A DNA stretch of 64,000 nt from the NCBI RefSeq assembly GCF_003086295.3, contig NC_092054.1:18611878-18675877 (forward strand), read 5' to 3'. How positions within the stretch are numbered: position 1 is the first letter of the stretch; the number at the start of each line of letters is the position of its first letter. The position numbers were made by a program, and so were the translations under genes. This document shows positions 57,030 to 64,000 of this stretch, one piece after another. The stretch is from Arachis hypogaea. Its lineage: Eukaryota; Streptophyta; Magnoliopsida; Fabales; Fabaceae. The notes below the pieces were generated by a model that made no database searches, was not told the DNA's origin, and was given only the letters and a program-made list of their open reading frames with translations.

Positions 57030-58890
57030 ATTTAGAGTAGTTATTGAAATGTGTCCCCGAAACTTTTAAAATCGGACGTTTTAGTTTTTCAGGTTTTAAA
57101 GTATATAAAATAGTCTCTCTAATGTTTATTTCTATTAGATAATACAATTTTTTTTCGTTAGCTTGCATATGTGATTGTTTTCACGAATGTGAGCTGGATA
57201 AATCAATTTTCAATGTGAAGTATAAAACAGTTTTTGAAAAATTCAAAAAATTTGAAACAATATGTTCCAATATTTTTTTATCGTGTAAAATCTTGTGTTT
57301 AAGAGCCAAAGTTTTAATACAAGAAAGATGAATTATATATTTTATTCGATATAAACTTTTTTTTAGGATCCATTATAATAATGAGTGTGGAAAGCCATTG
57401 ATAAAATACTGAAAACTGAATATTTTGAACATTGGGATAGCCATTTTATCCATTTGGTCAAAATAAAAAAGACATAGTCTATCATAACATGTTTTCAAAA
57501 AAAAAAAAAGCGCAGCACCAATAAAATTCATTGAATCATATTAAGTATATTTGAATTCTATTAATTATAGACTAGCTTCATAACAATATAAAAAAATGTA
57601 ATATATAAATTAAATATTCTATAATTAATAATTATATATAGTAGGTACAAATATTAAATCGAAATTTTCAAAAGTCAACGCATCTTATAATATTTTTATT
57701 AATTATAATAATAAAATATTATTAAAACATGTATAGTATAAAAAATAACAAGATATATATTAAAAAATAATTTTATTTATTAATTAAATATCATAAAAAA
57801 TATTATTATTTAATTATTAATCTATGATACTTACACAGATGTGATGTAAAAATTAGAATAATAACTAAATTTAGGAGGTCATGGCATTTTGAAGATCGTT
57901 ATTTATATAACTTCTTTAGATATTGACTAAAACTTATAAATTTGACTTCATAAGTAACTTGGTTCATATTGTATACAAGTCCTAAAGTATTACCTTTGTA
58001 GACAATAGACTATTTGTATAATGTGTACAATGGGCTATTGAGTTACAAAATGAACATTCCTCATACTATCTAGAATAATCATCCGAGTACTAGTGATAAT
58101 AAACATCTTCCCTACAAAAGCTTAAAGTGATTTTGGGGTTCACCAAAGATCGAACTCTTGACCTTTCGAATTTAGCGCTCTAATACCATGTCACGATACC
58201 ACTGATTCCAAAAGTTTCAGCTAATGGGGAAATGGTAACACTAATGGTTATATCTCTAATACTCCCTAAACCTCCATTGTACACATTGTACAAATATTTC
58301 ATTGGCTCCTCATATTTTTTCATATTTTTAATTATTTATGTAAAAAATTTTGTGTTAAATGACAATTTTTTTATCTCTTGAAATAATACTAGCACATTCT
58401 CTTCATCATTAAATAATTATCATAGAATATGATATCTATAAATTAAATTAAATTAATATCTTACATAGTCAAAAATAAATATAAGTTTATTCATTTAATT
58501 TTTTTAAAATACATAAAAAATTTTCTACATATAAATAATCAAATTTGAGATAAATAGACCCAAAGTCTTAAAAATTAAAATTTATTAATTTCAAAATAAA
58601 TATATATTAATAATTCAAAACTATTTTAAAAAATTTTAAAATTTTTTAGCGATAATTTTAAAAATTTTTAAACTCTTTAGGGGTTATTTTATATTTCATT
58701 TTTAGGACTAATTTGTCAAGATCGTATGTGACTCAACATTTTACATTAGCAGCCATCCGGTGACTAATAGGAAGAGACTGTATTGTCTAACAGAAATAAA
58801 TATTAGAGATTATTTTGTATATTTTAAAATTTGAGAAACTAAATATCCAATTTTAAAATTTTTAAAAATTGATTTGAGTAATTACTAATT
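57030..58890. mobile_element. Long-TIR DNA transposon 3 (non-coding), next to element 1
   Basis: 57030-57240 and 58660-58890 are diverged inverted repeats. Landmarks: TTTATTTCTATTAGATAATACAA (57126, in two words) mirrors TATTGTCTAACAGAAATAAA (58782), and TTTTAAAGTATATAAAATAG mirrors TATTTTGTATATTTTAAAAT. About 200 bp of arm is recognisable. No transposase. A target duplication could not be fixed. It begins within about 15 bp of the end of element 1. Confidence 0.65.
58012..58295. repeat. Hairpin-ended 284-bp segment with a copia-like primer-site remnant
   Basis: 58012-58033 (ATTTGTATAATGTGTACAATGG) is the reverse complement of 58274-58295 except for one base. Between them, on the minus strand, lies TGGTATTAGAGC followed by AAAGGTCAAGAGTTCGATC near 58185-58145, which looks like the leader after the LTR of many plant copia elements. 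Identity unresolved. Confidence 0.5.
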
Positions 58891-61290
58891 ACCCATGAGT
58901 TTATTTCATATTTTGGTGCAACGAAGGAAATCAGGGAACTACCGATGCTGCTCTTTAACCATTGAAATTAAAACCTCCATATCTGCTTTTTCCCATTCAA
59001 ATTTCAAACTGGCTTATCACTAATCAGCTTGTGATGGGCATAAATAAAAGTAAATTCTCAAAACACATTCTTTTTAGTGCTCTACATTTTCTTTAAAATA
59101 GTTTCGGATGTTTGTTCAGGAGCAGCGCTGCTTCTCTCGTATTTTGTTTAGGCTTCAAAATGGTGGTTTAGTTTTTACTCAGAATTTTAAATTGGTCTTT
59201 ATATTTTTAATTATCTCAAATTTTCAACTCCATTTGAATCTTGAATTTGCATTATATGATTTACATTAATTTTTAAAGATTTTATATTAATGATGATGTG
59301 AATAGTGAGCGTCACGTTTAATGAAACGATAACGTATTAGTTAGTGACACGAGATATATAAATGTGGATGGTATTGTCGTAGAGATCAGTATTAGTTGAG
59401 TGTAATGTGTCGTAATATTATTTATCCATATGTTATTGATATGTTATCATTGTAAACGACTTAAATTGATTTCTAAATCTTACTATGTGGCTCTATTCTT
59501 TGAAATTAAAGGTCGTTTGGTCAAATTAGTCTCCAAATTAATTTTTTCTATTTTCTGCTTCATAAATTCAAAGTTCTTAATATTTTAAAAATATATTAAT
59601 TTCTTTTTTTATTTTTTACATATGTAAATACAAAATTTTATATAAATATTTCTAAGTTTTAAATTTTGATCATACAATTTTTTATATAAATATTTCTAAT
59701 TTGTTTGAAAACTAGTTAAAAGGAGAGATTAAATTTATTTTCATTTAGATATTAATAGCTTTTTACCTTTTTATTTTTCCTATTTTTTAAATTTATCATC
59801 AAAATCAAGCCTCCATTCTTGTTCATATACCTTATATTCTGTTGAAATTTTAAAAGGATCAATGGTCTCATCCAGTAAGAAAACAAACGAATGGAACAAC
59901 GCGATGTTACATTGCCTTCCATATATCACCTCTAAATTACATATTTTAAGTTCATTAGATTCGATTGGTGATCATGTTTTGTATTTGATTGAAGAGGTAT
60001 TATTTTTATAATGATTATTCAATAGTTTTACATATGAGCAATGAGAATTGTCCACTTCTACAGGAAAAAAATATAATTATATAAAAATAAAATAATTTTT
60101 CAATATTTTTAAATATATAAGTTATGTTGTTATTGTTTTTATAAATTAATTTGTATTTGAGGAGAATTTTACTTGCATATGAAAAAATAGATGGAAAATT
60201 AGGTTTAAAAAACTTGAGAATTTTGAATTTATGAAAAAATTTTAAAAAAAAAATTGTTTTATAAACTAATTTAATTCATGATATTTAATTTTAGAAGCTA
60301 AATTGAATCGCTTAGCAAAATTTTATGGGTCAAAATCACTTGTAATGAATCATGAGATGCTAAGTAGCTAAAACATATGGATGAACTGTGTTATAATCTA
60401 TGAAATATAGACATTTCGTTGAGTTATTGTATCGTATCCGACATATTTTAAATACGATATTCATAATTAAAAAACTACATTAAAAATTTTAAAATTTAAT
60501 TTGTATTTTGATATTAATAAAATATTATTATAATTTATCTAATAAATATTTTATATTTTATATATATATTATGCCTTTATGTCTTATAAAAATTTAAATT
60601 TTATGTATTTATATATCCCGTGTTATATCATATTCAATATCCATATTTATGTCTATACATAATAGATTATGACACTTGATACTACCATTCACATTAACAC
60701 ATAGACAAACATAAACTCTACCTTTTTTCTCTTAAGATTTTAGTGTCTATTGTTCTTTTCTATTTTTTTTTTCTCCTACCCGTAAACTCTTGAAAATCAA
60801 TGTAATATATTTGATTACATTGTAAATAAATAAGAATTGCTTCTTATATGCTTATATACAAATTTAATGAGTTATTTGAATACATAAAATAATATTCAAA
60901 TTTTTAATACTTATTTAAACGAATAAATGAACTAACCGCTTGACTAATTTAAATTGATTAGTTACATGCACATGCTTATATACATGATCTTCATCATAAG
61001 CATTGCAATCTAAAGATGGATTGATAAAAGCATTATCAGCAAAACATATCATTGCATATACTTTATAATTAAAATTTAACATAATATTGTTAGAAGACTC
61101 AAAAATATTTATTAACGCCAGTTTTTAGGGAAACTTTATATATAAAGTGGCACATTGTAACATCCTAGAAAATATTGCAAGCAGTGTAGATTTACTTGAC
61201 TACCATTATCATCTACAGTTATACTACACATTTAAATATTTTTTGATAATTAAATTAGTTTAAATTTAGCAAAAATTAATTTCATTAGTA
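58891..61290. other. AT-rich intergenic DNA, nothing recognised
   Basis: Long stretches above 75% A+T with no open frame over 60 codons, no clear terminal repeats and no RNA gene signatures. Confidence 0.7.
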
Positions 61291-61309
61291 GAACATGAAT
61301 ACACATTTT

Positions 61310-61550
61310 AACTCCATAAAACGGTTTTCGCATTCTTCTCTTTCTCCTTCTTCTTTTTCTTCTTCTTCTCATTCTTTTTCGCATTTCTCCTCCTTCTTCT
61401 TCTTCGTATGTTTCCTTTTAATCGTCGTTCTTTTATTGTTATTGCTGCGTTTTTTTTCTTTTCCTCCTCCTCCTCTTTTTAGTGATTTTGTATCATTATG
61501 CTTTTTTTTTTTCTTTATTTGATTTTTTCTTATTTTTATTCTTGTTAAGA
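61310..61550. repeat. Pyrimidine-rich (TTC/TCC) tract
   Basis: Nearly pure C and T on plus. The open frame across it (Ser/Phe/Leu homopolymers) reflects composition only. Confidence 0.8.
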
Positions 61551-61609
61551 AAGTAAATGAGAAGATAAAACAAGAAAAAAAGATGAAGAAGAAGGAGAAG
61601 AGAAAAAAT

Positions 61610-61835
61610 TTTGAGTTATTATTAAGTAACTTTAATGCCTTCTAGATTTAAATAAGGTGAAGTTTTAGTCTGTGTTTTTTTATTTAAGTTTGTTTGTGTG
61701 TAGTCATCATTAAATAATTTCAGTGCATTCTGGATTTAAATAAGGGACACTTTTGGTCTGAACTTATTTTGAATTGAGTTTGTTTGTGTATGATCATCAT
61801 TAAGTAACTTCGGTACATTATGGATTTGAAAATAT
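61610..61835 (+). repeat. Tandem duplication, two and a third copies of about 95 bp
   Basis: The word ATTAAGTAACTT...GC(A/C)TTCT(G/A)GATTTAAATAAGG...TTTTGGTCTG...GTTTGTTTGTGT starts near 61617, 61709 and (partial) 61799. Copies are about 80% alike by eye. Confidence 0.75.
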
Positions 61836-62930
61836 ATAAAAAGAAGATAACGATGATAATAACGAAAATGAAAGAAAAATGAGAAAAAAGGAGAAAGAGA
61901 AGAAAAAATAGCAGCAATTTCTTCTTCAAGTGTGTTAAAAATAATTCTAACCTTTATGACAAACGGACACAATTCCAACCTTTGTGGCAAACGGACACAA
62001 AAAACACCGAAAACTTATAAGCACAATATCAAAAACAATTCTATATTACACCAAATTGTGTTTCAAAATGCACCGAAACTTCCATTAAACGTAACATAAA
62101 TAGATTCATCGAAAAAACAATTCAAAACTCCAACATTTCATTCAAACCTTCAACCATGAACACGAATTTTTACAAAAAAAAACGAAATTATTCAACTTGT
62201 ATTCAAAACTATACCAACATTAACTACTAACGAACTACATTAACTAGGTTTGAACCAAACATCATCCACTTGATTCGTTTCAAACAATAATCCAATTCGT
62301 CCTAATTCAACTGACAGTGTGAACTTGCATCATTCATTGTCTTCGAAAATGAAATACCTGTTCAACCCTAATTTCACAGCTTGATCTCATAAATTTGATC
62401 CAAATCTTCAAATCAGATCAAAGAGCACTAATCATGAACGAAGAAAACACAAAAAAGAGAACGCAAAAAAAGAAGAGAACACAGAAAGCGTTGAGAAAAT
62501 TTAAAAGAAAAAAAAAACAAAATCCGAGAAAATTTAAAAGAAAAAAAACAAAATCCACATAAAAAAAACAATTATATATAGTTGAGCGTTAAATCAAAAG
62601 ATTGCTAGAGATGGTAGCGCATGAAGTTGAATTAGGTTATAGGAACTTTGTTGGACTTGGTTAAATGACTATGATTTAAAACTTTATTGTATCATTTAAT
62701 TCTATCTGTATCAAATAGAAACAAATAACACTGTAACTTTAAATTAATGTTACTTCCATGACTTTTTATTGGAATAATTTCGCACAGAACTCACCATTAT
62801 GCTCCCCAATCAGCATAAAGACTATCAGGAGGAAAGTGAGGAATGGATGTCAAAAGTTCAATAAACTTTCTTTCAATTATTCACACCATCTAACAAGAAA
62901 ATGTTAAATGCTCATAGGGCCCTTATGGCA
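61836..62930. other. AT/purine-rich intergenic DNA
   Basis: No gene recognised. Short direct repeats of TGACAAACGGACACAATTCCAACC-like words occur at 61957-62000. A long A/G-rich block lies at 62440-62560. Confidence 0.6.
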
Positions 62931-63183
62931 GCAACCTCTTCTGGCGGCAAAATTTTAGGGTATAAATTTAAAAGCCTCATCTACCCTCATTTATTAATAG
63001 ATAGATAGATACAAAGGATGTAAAGAAATATATCTTTACTGAGTAAGGACAAAAAAAATTGGTCAAGGATACAATCAACCAAACCCAAAATGGGAATATG
63101 GAGATACCGAGGTGAACAAATCTCATCCCCCGCCTAAAAAATATCACTTGAAAGGAAGAGTCATGGAAGCCTCCGGTTTATTC
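62931..63183 (-). other. Probable 3' untranslated region of the E2 gene
   Basis: Sequence downstream (minus sense) of the E2 stop codon at 63184. It contains no open frame. The polyadenylation site is not determined. Confidence 0.45.
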
Positions 63184-64000
63184 TTACAACAACATGGACT
63201 CTGGATTTTCAATATAGCCCTTGAATGCTTTTAACCATTCAGCACCAATTGCACCTGAACAAAACAGTGTTTAGTTAGTAAGCCACAATTATGATTACCC
63301 TACAAAGAAATAGAGGAGGAGGAGGAGGAGCTTAAGGGTGAAGTTACAAATGAAACTCATCCAAACTTCTATGCGGCATGTTCTTTTTTTTTTTTTTTTT
63401 TTGTGGGTTGTGCAACCATTCCCAGTCCACTACTGGGTTTGATTAATCTAAACACCCATATAAACCAAGAATGATTACCATCTATATTATACCCAAAAGA
63501 CAAAAATGATTACCGTCTATTACGCGATGATCACAGCTAAGAGTCACAGCCATGAAGGAAGCAAACTTGAACTCTTCAGGACCTGAACCCGGTACAACTC
63601 TCTTCTCAGCTGTTCATGTAGAAGGAAACAAATGAAGATGATCATTAAGTGAACAAAAAAATAGCTACAGTACTAAAAGTAACAAATGGGGGAAAAAGAT
63701 GTTCTCACCAGATCCAACTGCAAGAATGCCTGCTTGAGGAGGATTGATGATTGCACAGAACTGCTTGACACCAAATGGCCCTCCCAGGTTAGACACTGTA
63801 AATGTTCCTCCCTGAAAAGTGTATCAACCAAAATACTCATAATCCAGCACAAGGGTAAATCATTTACAAAACAGATATGAACTAATGTGAACATTCAATA
63901 AACCTCATAATCTTGGGGTTTCAAGCTGTTTTCTTTGGCTTTCTTTGCCAATTGTTTGACCTCTTCACCAATTGCAGAGAGGCCTTTCTTGTCTGCATCC
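63184..64000 (-). CDS. Dihydrolipoamide acetyltransferase (E2) of pyruvate dehydrogenase, 3' exons
   Basis: Partial host gene; upstream exons lie beyond the right edge. Coding exons in minus order: 64000-63904, 63811-63709, 63609-63514, 63254-63184 (TAA at 63186-63184). All introns are GT-AG and phases join, giving about 121 residues. The protein reads [51 protein letters not shown], then [20 protein letters not shown] and a C-terminus [15 protein letters not shown] holds the catalytic His and Asp of the E2 acyltransferase core, which passes the acetyl group from lipoate to CoA in the mitochondrial pyruvate dehydrogenase complex. The C-terminus is typical of the plant mitochondrial form. Nothing seen is broken. 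Confidence 0.95.
63387..63402. repeat. Poly(T) run in the last E2 intron
   Basis: About 18 T in a row between 63385 and 63402. In minus sense it is a poly(A) stretch within the 259-bp last intron, probably length-variable. Confidence 0.85.

Noticed and set aside
61295..61522. 75-codon Ser/Phe frame
   Set aside because: Translation of a TTC/TCC tract; composition only.

Overview
This is a plant nuclear window, almost certainly from a legume. Two host genes with GT-AG introns sit at 41.4-43.5 kb and at the right edge; the rest is transposon sequence, much of it nested. AT-rich background with CG-rich patches carrying ACGCG-NN-CGCGT motifs resembles what I remember of peanut (Arachis) repeats. 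That genus call is recollection, not something the window proves.

Layout. 1-5470: decayed LINE on the minus strand, running off the left edge. 6224-31427: an Athila-lineage Ty3/gypsy element with equal 1495-bp LTRs and a CACTT target-site duplication (TSD). It contains a hAT-like DNA element (14681-16375, TSD AATCAAAT) and a complete Tat/Retand-lineage Ty3/gypsy element (18498-29079, TSD AAAAC). 31836-38898: a minus-strand RE1-type Ty1/copia element (TSD TATTT) holding a 1.76-kb solo LTR of another copia family. 38904-41370: AT-rich spacer with a TA microsatellite and a diverged minisatellite. 41.4-43.5 kb: a host gene for a 96-residue L18a-like two-helix membrane protein. 43510-57018: three nested layers, a long-inverted-repeat DNA element split by a second one (45333-56767), itself split by a SIRE/Maximus-type copia element (46080-56259). 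About 57030-58890: a third long-TIR element. 58.9-62.9 kb: non-coding AT-rich sequence with pyrimidine tracts and a tandem duplication. 63184-64000: the 3' exons, minus strand, of a pyruvate dehydrogenase E2 (dihydrolipoamide acetyltransferase) gene that continues past the right edge.

How it works together. None of the autonomous elements has an intact reading frame. Nesting and LTR divergence (counted by eye) give a consistent order: RE1-like copia oldest (about 12%), SIRE-like about 7%, Athila about 4-5%, Tat youngest (about 2%). The Tat element carries an antisense ORF whose two exons join in frame through a 94-bp GT-AG intron, a 108-bp tandem array behind pol, and a mutated first aspartate in its second RNase H. 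The Athila element carries an extra 3' ORF directly behind a strong splice-acceptor sequence. I found no tRNA, rRNA, CRISPR or organellar insert.
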